Assembly (NCBI GenBank): GCA_002329155.1
Contig: DCXY01000031.1
Coordinates: forward strand, 58,253-101,552
Direction: 5' to 3'
Length of the DNA stretch: 43,300 nt
Source of the DNA: Stenotrophomonas sp. UBA2124
Lineage (GTDB): Bacteria; Pseudomonadota; Gammaproteobacteria; Xanthomonadales; Xanthomonadaceae
Both the position numbers and the translations under genes were made by a program. The notes beneath the pieces are model-generated. The model was not told the DNA's origin, ran no database searches, and worked only from the letters and a program-made list of their open reading frames with translations. The first letter of the stretch is position 1, and each line of letters opens with the position of its first letter. Below, in pieces: positions 15,334-23,183 of the stretch.

Positions 15334-15354
15334 CTATACCCCCTTAGGGTATAG
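15334..15354. promoter_or_regulatory. RcnR/DmeR-type operator
   Basis: Inverted repeat CTATACCC (15334-15341) / GGGTATAG (15347-15354) with a C-rich centre. This is the A/T-flanked poly-C dyad bound by RcnR, InrS and DmeR repressors. It sits between the divergent dmeF and repressor starts, close to both. Confidence 0.75.
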
Positions 15355-15364
15355 CATCGGGCTC

Positions 15365-15637
15365 ATGGCGCACACGCAATGTGACAAGAAGAAGCTGCTC
15401 ACCCGCGTCCGGCGCATCGCCGGCCAGGTGGCCGCACTGGAGCAGGCGCTGGAAAACGGTGACGACTGCGACGCCGTGCTGGTGCAGATCGCCGCCGCCA
15501 AGGGAGCCATGCACGGCCTGATGCTGGAAGTGATGGCCGGCCACCTCAGCGGGCATATCGTGGCCGAGCGCAGCCCCGGCAAGCGCGCGCGCGAAGCCGA
15601 GGTGCTGCTGGACCTGCTCAAGCGCCACGCACGCTGA
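15365..15637 (+). CDS. dmeR: Metal-sensing repressor, CsoR/RcnR (DUF156) family, DmeR-like
   Basis: An all-helical 90-residue repressor of the CsoR/RcnR/FrmR family. The N-terminus MAHTQCDKKKLLTRVRRIAGQ gives the family fingerprint: Cys or His near the start, then K-x3-R-x-R-R-I-x-GQ. Candidate W-X-Y-Z metal or aldehyde ligands are the early His/Cys residues, the Cys in ENGDDCDAVLVQIAAAKGAMHGL, and the His of GHLSGHIV. The members closest in context, RcnR and DmeR, respond to Co and Ni, whereas FrmR responds to formaldehyde. The neighbour is a CDF efflux gene rather than a formaldehyde dehydrogenase, so metal sensing is inferred. ATG 15365 lies just downstream of the shared operator, which fits autorepression. 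It is convergent with the PepSY gene. Confidence 0.88.
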   Translation: MAHTQCDKKKLLTRVRRIAGQVAALEQALENGDDCDAVLVQIAAAKGAMHGLMLEVMAGHLSGHIVAERSPGKRAREAEVLLDLLKRHAR

Positions 15638-15650
15638 GCGTGGCGGTGGC

Positions 15651-17234
15651 TCAGGCCACCGGTTCCGCTGCCGCGCCCGCCTGTGACCAGATGCTGTCTT
15701 CATGGCCGCGCTGCATGCGCCGCCGTGTGCGCCGTGCGATCAGCATGAACACCGGCACTGCCAGCACCGCAGTGAGGTCCACCGGCCAGCTGCCGGGGTG
15801 GCTCCAGGCACCGCCGACACCGAATGCGCCGGCCAGGCTCGACAGCGGAATGAGCGCGGTGAACAGTGCGCTCAACCACAACAGTTCCACCGCGCCACGT
15901 GCGGCGCCGCGCCGGAACGCCCAGGCCACCGCAGCGAAGAACACCGCGTAGTAGATGGCTTCATGCCACAGCCCAATATCACCCACCCGCCCCGGCAACC
16001 ACTTGGTTGCAGCGAGGGTGGCGGAAATACCGGCCACGCTGCCCAGGGCGATGCCCACGGTCAGGCAGCCCAGCACCCAGGCCGAACGCTTCTGCACCAC
16101 GGTTTCGGTGCCACGCCGTTTCCTGCGCCGTGATTCAATCCACAACACATTGCCGGTATAGAACAACAATGCGCCGGCCCCCCCCATCAACACATACAGC
16201 CAACGCACCGCATTGCCTCCAAAACTGCCAAAGTGCAGTGCGAAGAAGGCGTTGACTGCTTCGTCCCATCCATTCATGCCGCCCGGCAGGTCGTGTGTAT
16301 CAACAGTGCCGCTGTACGGGTCCAGATGGGTCTGCATATAGGTGCGTGCACGCGTGCCGTGGCGTACATCCAGGCCGGTGATGCTGGCCTCCAGTTGCCC
16401 CTCGCGGTTGCGCTGGAAGACGAAGCTGTACACCTCGAAGCCCGGCAGCTGCGCCTGCACGCGTGCCAGCAGCTGCGGCGCAGGCAACGGCGCCTTGCCG
16501 GTGGGCGGCGGCGCATGCTCGCCCCAGTTGATCTCCCCGCCATACAGCAGTTTTTCCTGGGTGGCATAGAACGGTGTGTGCAGCGCGAAGCCCACGCTGG
16601 TCAGTGCGATGACCAGGTGGAAAGGCAGGCTGAAAAGGCCCAGCGCATTATGCGCATCCAGCCACATGCGCTTGATGTTCTTGCCGATGCGCAGGGCGAA
16701 CATGTCCTTGGTCAGCGTCGGCAGCAGCACGATCAGGCCGGACAACAAGGCCACCGCATAGGCCAGCGCCACCGCGCCCATGATGTTGAGAGCAATGGCG
16801 TCGGGCAGTGGCAGGCCCACCATCTGGTGCATGCGGTCCACCAGTTCGGCCACCTTGGCCTTGCGCAGCTTCCCGGTCTGCAGGCTGCCATCGGCGGCGA
16901 AACTGGCGCCGTACTCCAGCAACTGGCGCGGCCCCTTGCCGCGCTCGGCCCATATCACCCGTGCCGGCCTGTCCGGCGTGGGCGTGACGATGATCGAATA
17001 GCGCGCGGCCGCTTCCGGGTGGCGTGCCAGCAGGGCAGCCACCAGCGCGTCGGCCTCGCTCAATGGCGGCGGCGGGGCCAGCGCCGAGGGTGGCGTCGCC
17101 CAGCGTTCGAGCGGCTTCTCGAACATGGTGATGGCGCCTGCATAGAAGGCGATGAACAGCATCAAGCCGCAGACGATGCCGATCCAGACGTGCACATCCT
17201 TGTAGACCTTGATGATGTCGCTGCTGATCTTCAT
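15651..17234 (-). CDS. PepSY-associated transmembrane protein, siderophore locus
   Basis: An inner-membrane protein of 527 residues of the PepSY_TM group, which includes proteins proposed to reduce ferric siderophores at the inner membrane. The N-terminal helix follows a short lead (VYKDVHVWIGIVCGLMLFIAFYAGAITMFE). Periplasmic PepSY-like regions come next, then a helix pair around NIMGAVALAYAVALLSGLIVLLP and MWLDAHNALGLFSLPFHLVIALTSVGF, whose His residues may bind haem. Several C-terminal helices follow (VLMGGAGALLFYTGNVLWI and onward). The last ~20 residues are charged and cytoplasmic. It is the last gene of receptor-DUF3325-DUF3649-PepSY, starting 7 bases after the DUF3649 stop, and is convergent with the DmeR-type gene. 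Iron reduction is an inference from the family and locus. Confidence 0.85.
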   Translation of the reverse strand: MKISSDIIKVYKDVHVWIGIVCGLMLFIAFYAGAITMFEKPLERWATPPSALAPPPPLSEADALVAALLARHPEAAARYSIIVTPTPDRPARVIWAERGKGPRQLLEYGASFAADGSLQTGKLRKAKVAELVDRMHQMVGLPLPDAIALNIMGAVALAYAVALLSGLIVLLPTLTKDMFALRIGKNIKRMWLDAHNALGLFSLPFHLVIALTSVGFALHTPFYATQEKLLYGGEINWGEHAPPPTGKAPLPAPQLLARVQAQLPGFEVYSFVFQRNREGQLEASITGLDVRHGTRARTYMQTHLDPYSGTVDTHDLPGGMNGWDEAVNAFFALHFGSFGGNAVRWLYVLMGGAGALLFYTGNVLWIESRRRKRRGTETVVQKRSAWVLGCLTVGIALGSVAGISATLAATKWLPGRVGDIGLWHEAIYYAVFFAAVAWAFRRGAARGAVELLWLSALFTALIPLSSLAGAFGVGGAWSHPGSWPVDLTAVLAVPVFMLIARRTRRRMQRGHEDSIWSQAGAAAEPVA

Positions 17235-17241
17235 GGGTGGC

Positions 17242-17541
17242 TCACTCCATCCAATGCTTCAGCAGCCACAACAGGCCGAACGCAAGCACATTCGCCGCCC
17301 CCAGCCACAGCCACGCACGGCGGCTGTTGCCGAACAGGTGAACGAAGCCGAGCACGCCCGCCCACAGCGGCGCGATCATCCACATGTTGAACTGCACCTT
17401 GCCTTCGCCATCCAGGCCACCGGGTGTCAGCAGCGCGATCACGCCACTGAGCGCCACCGACAGCGTGTAGCCCAGCAGCACACCGGCGAGGGTCTTGCCT
17501 AGCCAGTGGCTGCTCTGCAGGCGTTGCCTGGCCGCGCTCAT
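17242..17541 (-). CDS. Small membrane protein, DUF3649-like
   Basis: A 99-residue protein with about three hydrophobic helices: LGKTLAGVLLGYTLSVALSGVIALL, NMWMIAPLWAGVLGFVHLF and AWLWLGAANVLAFGLLWLL. It resembles the DUF3649 family that accompanies PepSY proteins in siderophore-receptor loci. ATG 17541 overlaps the stop of the upstream DUF3325-like gene as ATGA, so the two are translationally coupled. The role is unknown; co-location suggests a part in ferric siderophore handling at the inner membrane. No catalytic motif is seen. Confidence 0.75.
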   Translation of the reverse strand: MSAARQRLQSSHWLGKTLAGVLLGYTLSVALSGVIALLTPGGLDGEGKVQFNMWMIAPLWAGVLGFVHLFGNSRRAWLWLGAANVLAFGLLWLLKHWME

Positions 17542-17840
17542 CGCCGTGGCTCCCGGGCGCCGGCTGGTGCGCGCGAATGCGCACGCCAGGCCCCCAGGAA
17601 CGGCAGCACCGACCACACCAGCATCAGCAGGATGCTCCAGGCGAACACCGTCTCCAGCGGCGCCAGCACCTGCCACATGGCCAGTAGCGACAGCAGTGCC
17701 AGCAGCGTGCCCGGCAACCACGAATGGCGTGACGGCCACGGCCCGGTCGCACGCAGCTGCTGCTGCGGTGAAGCCAGATAGAGCAGCACCGCCGATGCGA
17801 TACAGCACACAACCGCCACCAGGGCGAACATCAGGCTCAT
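17538..17840 (-). CDS. Small membrane protein, DUF3325-like
   Basis: A 100-residue protein with three hydrophobic helices: MSLMFALVAVVCCIASAVLLYLASP, WLPGTLLALLSLLAMWQVLAP and VFAWSILLMLVWSVLPFLGAW, then a basic C-terminus (RAHSRAPAGAREPRR). Size, topology and position match DUF3325 proteins of siderophore loci. It starts 105 bases after the receptor gene stop and overlaps the next gene by four bases. A hairpin (17912-17939) lies in the gap, so expression relative to the receptor may be attenuated. The molecular function is unknown. Confidence 0.75.
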   Translation of the reverse strand: MSLMFALVAVVCCIASAVLLYLASPQQQLRATGPWPSRHSWLPGTLLALLSLLAMWQVLAPLETVFAWSILLMLVWSVLPFLGAWRAHSRAPAGAREPRR

Positions 17841-17911
17841 GAGCAAATGCCCGGGAATGCAGAAAGGGAGTTCATGCTGTTCAAACCTGTGGTGATGCGC
17901 GCACTGAAAGC

Positions 17912-17939
17912 AGCCTGCCGGGCATGGCCTCGGCAGGCC
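17912..17939 (-). terminator. Possible attenuating hairpin downstream of the receptor gene
   Basis: CCTGCCG (17914-17920) pairs with CGGCAGG (17931-17937) between the receptor stop and the DUF3325-like start. No clear T tract follows on the minus strand, so this may be an attenuator or an mRNA-stabilising hairpin rather than a full terminator. Confidence 0.35.
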
Positions 17940-17944
17940 TGCGA

Positions 17945-20161
17945 TCACCAGCTGAAGCGCGCGGTGGCGTTGACGGTGCGGCCGGTGCCGAAGAAGCACG
18001 AGGACACGCCGCTGCAGGTGGAGATGAAGCGCCGGTCGGAGAGGTTGCTCACGTTGAGCGCGAACTGCGTGCCCACCGCACCATGCTGGCCGGCGTCATA
18101 GCGCAGCGCCGCATCCCAGAGCGTGTAGGAAGGAATGCGGTACCGATTGGCGCTGTCGCCATAGCTTTCGCCGTTGTAGCGCACGCCCAGCGCCAGGCTC
18201 AGGCCCTGCAGCACGCCCGCCTGGAAGGTGTAGTCGCCCCACAGCGCGGCGGTCCAGTCCGGCACCATCGCCAGCTGCTTGCCGGCATAGCCGTTGTTGC
18301 TGCGGGTCACTTCCGACTCCATGCGGCTGGCCGCGCCGATCACGCTGAAGCCTTCCAGCGGCGTCACCCGCCCTTCCAGCTCCACACCGCGCACGCGGCC
18401 TTCGCCATCCTGCAGCTGGCAGATGCTGGTGCCGGCGCTGCCGCAGATGTTGTGGGTGGGCTCGGGGTCGTTGGTGAGGATGTTCTGCTGGCGCAGATCA
18501 TAGGCCGACAAGGTGAGCAGCCCATCGAAGCTGTTGGGCTGGTACTTCAGCCCCGCCTCCCACTGCTTGCCGGTCACCGGGTCGAACGGCGTCTGCGTGT
18601 AGCTCATGTTGGTGTTGGTGCCCGAGGGCTGGAACGACTCGGCATAGCTCAGGTACGGGGTCAGGCCGTTGTCGGCCACATACAGCAGGCCGGCGTTGCC
18701 GGTGAACGCCTCGTTCTTCACGCGGGTGGGCATGCGCTGGCCGTAGCGGTCACCGGCCACGGTGTAAGCCTGCGTCCAGGTGTTGTCCCTGGTCCAGTCG
18801 TAGCGGCCACCAAAGGTAAGCCGCCACTTGTCCAGTGCGATCTGGTCCTGCAGGTACACACCGGTCTGCCGGTTGATGCCACCGGAGTAGCTGATGCTGG
18901 TGGTTACCGGCACATAATTGCTGTAGACCGGGTTGAAGATATCGATGTCCGCCGGGTCGCGCATCGCGCCACGCCCGCCATTCCAGTCGGCCTTCTGCCA
19001 ATCCACGCCCAGCAGCAGGGTATGCTCTGCCGCACCGGTGAGGAGCTTGCCGATCAGGTGCGTATCGACCGTCTCGCCCTGCGAGTCGCCTTCGCCCCAG
19101 GTGGCACGCCGCTTCTGCGTGCGCCCATCGGCATTGAGGCCGCCATTGGTGACCACCGTGCGGAACAGCGAATGCACATCGGTATGGCGCGCGCTCTGGC
19201 TCAGCGTCCAGTTGTCGTTGAACGCATGCTCGAACAACCAGCCCGCCGTCCAGATGGTGCGGTCATAGGTATTCCAGCCCGGCTCGCCGATGAAGGTGCT
19301 GTTCTTCATGCGGCCATAGGGCGTGGCCACCAGCGTGCCGGCCATCGGCAGGAACTGGTAGGTGGAGCCGCCATCGTCCTTCTGGTACAGGCCCAGCAGG
19401 GTCAGGCGGGTGTGTTCGGCCAGCTGGAAGGTATAGCTCGGCGCAAGGAACCAGTGCGCCTCTTCGGTGTGCTTGATCTGGGTGTCACCCGCGCGGTAGA
19501 GGCCCACCAGGCGCAGCAGGTGGCGGTTGTCATCGCTGCCGGTGCCCACGTCGAACGCGCTGCTGTACTGGCCGTGGCCGGTGATACCCAGCCGCAGCAC
19601 CTGTTCCTGGTCCGGCGTCGGCGTCTTGCTGACCTGGTTGACCAGGCCACCCGGTGCCACCTGGCCGTACATCACCGCCGAGGGCCCCTTGAGCACTTCC
19701 ACGCGTTCCAGGTTCCAGCTGTCCACCATGGTGCGGTTCCACTGGCTGCCCTGCGGCGCGCGCATGCCGTCGATGGTGACGTTGTTGGACCAGCTGCCCG
19801 CATCGAAACCGCGAATGCGGAAATCGTCCACCCTGTTGTCGATGCCACCGCTTTCCAGCGCGATGCCGGCCACATAGCGCACTGCCTCGTTGAGGTTGGT
19901 GACACCGCGCGCATCCAGCTCCTCGCGGGCGATGACCGAGATCGACTTGGGCGTTTCGGCCACGGCGGTGTCGGTCTTGGTCGCGCCGGAGGCGTGGGTG
20001 GTGGTGCGGTAGGCATTTACCTGCACCGCGTCCAGGGTCTGCGCGGCAGGTGCATCGCCCACGTCGGGGGAGGCGGCAAGTGCGGCGAGTGGGAACAGGG
20101 CCGTGATGACGGCCACGGACAGCAGCGCCGGGCGGCGCAGGGAACGATGGGGGAGTGACAC
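17945..20161 (-). CDS. TonB-dependent siderophore receptor (FhuA/FpvA-like)
   Basis: Outer-membrane ferric siderophore receptor of 738 residues. The start is GTG 20161: an in-frame stop lies nine bases upstream, and no ATG precedes the signal peptide (RRPALLSVAVITALFPLAALAASP). The plug follows, with DAVQVNAYR, the siderophore-receptor signature TPKSISVIAREELDARGVTNLNEAVRY, and RIRGFDAG. The barrel ends with RFSW, whose aromatic terminus is normal for TonB receptors. GPSAVMYGQVAPGGLVNQVSK is the usual 'G-x-x-x-x-YG-x-x-x-PGG' plug motif of the hydroxamate/pyoverdine type. A candidate Fur site lies upstream. It heads the DUF3325-DUF3649-PepSY genes. The siderophore is not predictable; no biosynthesis genes are near, so it is probably a xenosiderophore. 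Confidence 0.92.
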   Translation of the reverse strand: MSLPHRSLRRPALLSVAVITALFPLAALAASPDVGDAPAAQTLDAVQVNAYRTTTHASGATKTDTAVAETPKSISVIAREELDARGVTNLNEAVRYVAGIALESGGIDNRVDDFRIRGFDAGSWSNNVTIDGMRAPQGSQWNRTMVDSWNLERVEVLKGPSAVMYGQVAPGGLVNQVSKTPTPDQEQVLRLGITGHGQYSSAFDVGTGSDDNRHLLRLVGLYRAGDTQIKHTEEAHWFLAPSYTFQLAEHTRLTLLGLYQKDDGGSTYQFLPMAGTLVATPYGRMKNSTFIGEPGWNTYDRTIWTAGWLFEHAFNDNWTLSQSARHTDVHSLFRTVVTNGGLNADGRTQKRRATWGEGDSQGETVDTHLIGKLLTGAAEHTLLLGVDWQKADWNGGRGAMRDPADIDIFNPVYSNYVPVTTSISYSGGINRQTGVYLQDQIALDKWRLTFGGRYDWTRDNTWTQAYTVAGDRYGQRMPTRVKNEAFTGNAGLLYVADNGLTPYLSYAESFQPSGTNTNMSYTQTPFDPVTGKQWEAGLKYQPNSFDGLLTLSAYDLRQQNILTNDPEPTHNICGSAGTSICQLQDGEGRVRGVELEGRVTPLEGFSVIGAASRMESEVTRSNNGYAGKQLAMVPDWTAALWGDYTFQAGVLQGLSLALGVRYNGESYGDSANRYRIPSYTLWDAALRYDAGQHGAVGTQFALNVSNLSDRRFISTCSGVSSCFFGTGRTVNATARFSW

Positions 20162-20232
20162 TGGTTGTCAGCCTGCAAGGTTGGGAGGTGTTGGCTGACT
20201 GCATTCGCAGCGGCTGACCGGCGGATTCTACG

Positions 20233-20251
20233 TAATAACAATCATTCGCAA
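20233..20251 (-). promoter_or_regulatory. Candidate Fur box upstream of the siderophore receptor
   Basis: TAATAACAATCATTCGC on the plus strand is an imperfect dyad resembling the 7-1-7 Fur pattern (TGATAAT-n-ATTATCA), about 75 bases upstream of the receptor start. This is a visual match only. Confidence 0.45.
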
Positions 20252-20363
20252 CAATACCTCCGGTATCAGAGGCGCCGCGCAGCGCCTTTTCAGCTGCCTT
20301 AACAGGCCTGTCCCGGTCCCGACCCCGCCGCCATGTAAAATGTCGGTTTTTCTGTCAGGACCC

Positions 20364-21077
20364 ATGGCGAAAGCTTCCCAACGGGCGCCCGTCCTGGGCC
20401 CGGCGTTCATTCGCCTGCTGGCCCGCTTCAATGCCGACGATGCCGCGCCGCTGCAGGCGCCTGCGCTGTCGGAGCGGCTGAGCCAGTGGTTCGACTGGAA
20501 CCGGGCCATCAGCCTGTCCCGGGCGCTGGACAACCCGCCGCCACCGGCTCGGGAAGGCGCTGCATTCTCTCCGGCCGACGAGGCCGGTGCAGCGCGCGTG
20601 CGCGCGACCCTGATGGACGCCATCCAAGCCGAGATCGACCCGGCCAGCGGCCCGGCGCAGGCCGGCAGCGAAGACGGTCAGGCCGATGGCTACGCGCCCT
20701 ACCGCCAGCACTATCTGGACATGCAGCGCACCATGCAGGCCGCCACCGGCAGGCTGCGCGGCCAACTGCGCGACATGCTGGCGCGGCAGTCGCCCCCCAA
20801 GGCGCGGCTGGCCGAAGTGGACGCGGTGATGGAAGCCACCCTCAGCCCGCGCGAACACACCCTGCTTTCCCAGGTGCCGGCCCTGCTCGGCCAGCACTAC
20901 CAGCGGCTGCTGGCCGCCAACACCGCTGCCGCCGATGATGCGGCAAGCCCCGCCACGACACCCGCCGGCCCCTGGCTGGCGCTGTTCGTCCAGGACCTGC
21001 GCATCGCGCTGCTGGCCGAACTGGATGTTCGTTTCCACCCCATCGAAGGCCTGCTCGCAGCCCTGCGTACCCGGTAA
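20364..21077 (+). CDS. DUF3348 protein, first gene of the motor-like operon
   Basis: A soluble 237-residue protein with no signal peptide or membrane segment, matching the DUF3348 family by its start (RAPVLGPAFIRLLARFNADDA, then SERLSQWFDWNRAISLSRALD) and by its position next to DUF802. The body is predicted mainly helical, with YRQHYLDMQRTMQAATGRLRGQLRDML in the middle and QDLRIALLAELDVRFHPIEGLLAAL at the end. ATG 20364 is chosen because CAGGA sits just before it; a longer frame from 20340 is possible. It begins nine bases before the DUF802 gene and almost certainly shares its transcript. No function is known. As the obligate-looking partner of an ion-channel pair, it might be a cytoplasmic regulator or cargo; that is inference. 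Confidence 0.88.
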   Translation: MAKASQRAPVLGPAFIRLLARFNADDAAPLQAPALSERLSQWFDWNRAISLSRALDNPPPPAREGAAFSPADEAGAARVRATLMDAIQAEIDPASGPAQAGSEDGQADGYAPYRQHYLDMQRTMQAATGRLRGQLRDMLARQSPPKARLAEVDAVMEATLSPREHTLLSQVPALLGQHYQRLLAANTAAADDAASPATTPAGPWLALFVQDLRIALLAELDVRFHPIEGLLAALRTR

Positions 21078-21086
21078 CTCCCGCCC

Positions 21087-23183
21087 ATGCTCAGAAATTC
21101 CGTCGCTGTCGTCGTCTTCCTCGTGGGCCTGCTGGCCGTGTGCTGGATCGGTGTGGGCTATGCCGGCACCCATCCGCTGGCCGCAGTGGTGGCGTCCATC
21201 ATCGCCGCCTGCTATCTGGTCGGCGCCTACGAATTGTTCCGCTACCGGCAGGCCACCACCACGCTGGTGGATGCGCTGCCGGCCATCAACGAAGCCAGCG
21301 ACGACCTGGGCAGCTGGCTGACGCGCCTGCAACCGGGCCTGCGCAACGCGGTGCGGCTGCGCGTGGAAGGCGAGCGCGTGGGCCTGCCGGCACCGGCGCT
21401 CACGCCTTATCTGGTTGGCCTGCTGGTGCTGCTGGGCATGCTCGGCACGCTGCTCGGCATGATGGCCACGCTGCGCGGTACCGGCCTGGCACTGGAAAGC
21501 GCCACCGACCTGGACGCCATCCGCGCCTCTCTGGCGGCACCGGTGAAGGGCCTGGGCTTCGCCTTCGGCACCTCCATCGCCGGTGTGGCCAGCTCCGCTG
21601 CGCTCGGCCTGCTGTCGGCGCTGTTCCGCCGCGAACGTGCGCAGGCCGTGCAGGAACTGGACGCAGGCATCGCCACCCACCTGCGCCAGCATTCGCAGTC
21701 GTTCCAGCGCGGCGAGACCTTCCGCCTGCTGCAGGAACACAACGCGCTGATGCCCACGCTGGTCGAACGCCTGCAGGCTCTGGCCAATACGCTGGAGCAG
21801 ACCCAGCAGGCCAGCAACGAGCGCCTGCAGGCCAGCCAGCAGGAATTCCACCAGCGCAGCGAAGCCGCTTACACGCAGCTGGCCGCCTCCCTGCAGCAGT
21901 CCATGCGTGAAGGCATCCAGCAGCAGGCCAATGCCGCCGGCGCGGCGCTGTTGCCGGTGGTCGATGCGACGATGGCCGGCCTCAGCGAAAAGACCACCGC
22001 CCTGCATGCCGCCATCAACAGCGCGGTACACACGCAGCTGGACGGCTTCACCCACATGGTGCGCGACGCCTCGCAGGCCGCGAACCAGAGCTGGAGCGCG
22101 GCGCTGGCCGAACAGCAGCGCGGCAACACTGCGCTGACCAGCGCACTGCAGCAGGCGCTGCAGCAGTTCAGCAGCAGCTTCGAGCAGCGTTCGGCCAACC
22201 TGCTGGATACGGTGGCCGCACGCCTGGAAGACAACGCAAGCCGCACCGCCGAGGCATGGAACAGTGCGCTCGCACAGCAGCAGCGCACGCAGGATGCACT
22301 TGCCCAGCGCAACGAACAGGCGCTGCTCAGCGCCTCGGCCGGCTTCGAGCAGCATGCCGCTGCGCTGGTCGGCACGCTGCGTCAGTCACACGATGAACTG
22401 CAGGCCGCGTTCGCCGCACGCGACGAACAGCGCCTGCAGCAGTGGTCGCAGAACCTGACCGCCATCGTCGGCACGCTGGATGCAAGCTGGAGCCGCAACG
22501 GCGAGCAGGTCGCGCAGCGCCAGCAGCAGATCTGCGACACGCTGGCACAGACAGCGCAGGCGATGAGCGAGCAGTCACAGCAGCAGGCACGGCAGACCAT
22601 CAGCGAAATCTCGCAGCTGGTGCAGAGTGCTTCCGAAGCGCCGCGCGCCGCCGCCGAAGTGGTGGCCGAGCTGCGCCAGAAGTTGTCCGACAGCATGGTG
22701 CGCGACACCGCCATGCTGGAAGAACGCGGCAAGCTGCTGGCCACGCTGGAAACCCTGCTCGATGCGGTCAACCACGCATCCACCGAGCAGCGCAGCGCCG
22801 TGGACGCGCTGGTCAGCACCTCGGCGGATCTGCTGGAGCGCGTGGGCAAGCGTTTCAGCAGCCAGATCGAGAACGAGACCGGCAAGCTCGACAACGCCGC
22901 TGCACAGGTCACCAGCAGCGCCGTTGAAGTGGCCAGCCTGGGCGAAGCCTTCGGCAACGCGGTGCAGCTGTTCGGCCAGTCCACCGGCGCGCTCGACGAG
23001 CGCCTGCGCCTGATCGAAACCGCGCTGGACAAATCCATGGCCCGCAGCGACGAGCAGCTGGCCTATTACGTGGCACAGGCACGTGAGGTCATCGACCTGA
23101 GCATGCTCTCGCAGAAGCAGATCATCGGCGAACTGCAACAGCTGGCCGAAGCACGCGACGGCAACGGGGCCGGCGCGGCATGA
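21087..23183 (+). CDS. DUF802 protein: TolQ/ExbB/MotA-like channel with long coiled-coil tail
   Basis: A 698-residue membrane protein. Four hydrophobic segments at about 5-26, 31-51, 107-128 and 153-180 form the N-terminal quarter. The last two (LLVLLGMLGTLLGMMATLRG; VKGLGFAFGTSIAGVASS) follow the TolQ/ExbB/MotA pattern: a G-rich helix with GTLLGMM, then a helix with small residues and a conserved Thr/Ser (Thr162, Ser163) facing the ion path. Residues ~185-690 are Ala/Gln/Glu-rich with heptad character and few prolines, a long cytoplasmic coiled coil. Inside it two ~55-residue repeats begin at Ser335 (SWSAALAEQQRG) and Ala390 (AWNSALAQQQRT), fitting DUF802 as a repeated unit. The stop overlaps the MotB/OmpA-like start as ATGA. 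Channel plus long tail is the layout of ZorA; the function is unproven. Confidence 0.9.
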   Translation: MLRNSVAVVVFLVGLLAVCWIGVGYAGTHPLAAVVASIIAACYLVGAYELFRYRQATTTLVDALPAINEASDDLGSWLTRLQPGLRNAVRLRVEGERVGLPAPALTPYLVGLLVLLGMLGTLLGMMATLRGTGLALESATDLDAIRASLAAPVKGLGFAFGTSIAGVASSAALGLLSALFRRERAQAVQELDAGIATHLRQHSQSFQRGETFRLLQEHNALMPTLVERLQALANTLEQTQQASNERLQASQQEFHQRSEAAYTQLAASLQQSMREGIQQQANAAGAALLPVVDATMAGLSEKTTALHAAINSAVHTQLDGFTHMVRDASQAANQSWSAALAEQQRGNTALTSALQQALQQFSSSFEQRSANLLDTVAARLEDNASRTAEAWNSALAQQQRTQDALAQRNEQALLSASAGFEQHAAALVGTLRQSHDELQAAFAARDEQRLQQWSQNLTAIVGTLDASWSRNGEQVAQRQQQICDTLAQTAQAMSEQSQQQARQTISEISQLVQSASEAPRAAAEVVAELRQKLSDSMVRDTAMLEERGKLLATLETLLDAVNHASTEQRSAVDALVSTSADLLERVGKRFSSQIENETGKLDNAAAQVTSSAVEVASLGEAFGNAVQLFGQSTGALDERLRLIETALDKSMARSDEQLAYYVAQAREVIDLSMLSQKQIIGELQQLAEARDGNGAGAA

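Noticed and set aside
17924..20158. 744-codon plus-strand frame opposite the siderophore receptor
   Set aside because: Full-length antisense shadow; the minus strand has the signal peptide, plug and barrel end.
20355..22355. 666-codon minus-strand frame opposite DUF3348 and DUF802
   Set aside because: Antisense to two tightly spaced genes with start sites and domain signatures; the shadow is Gln/His/Arg-rich without a family.
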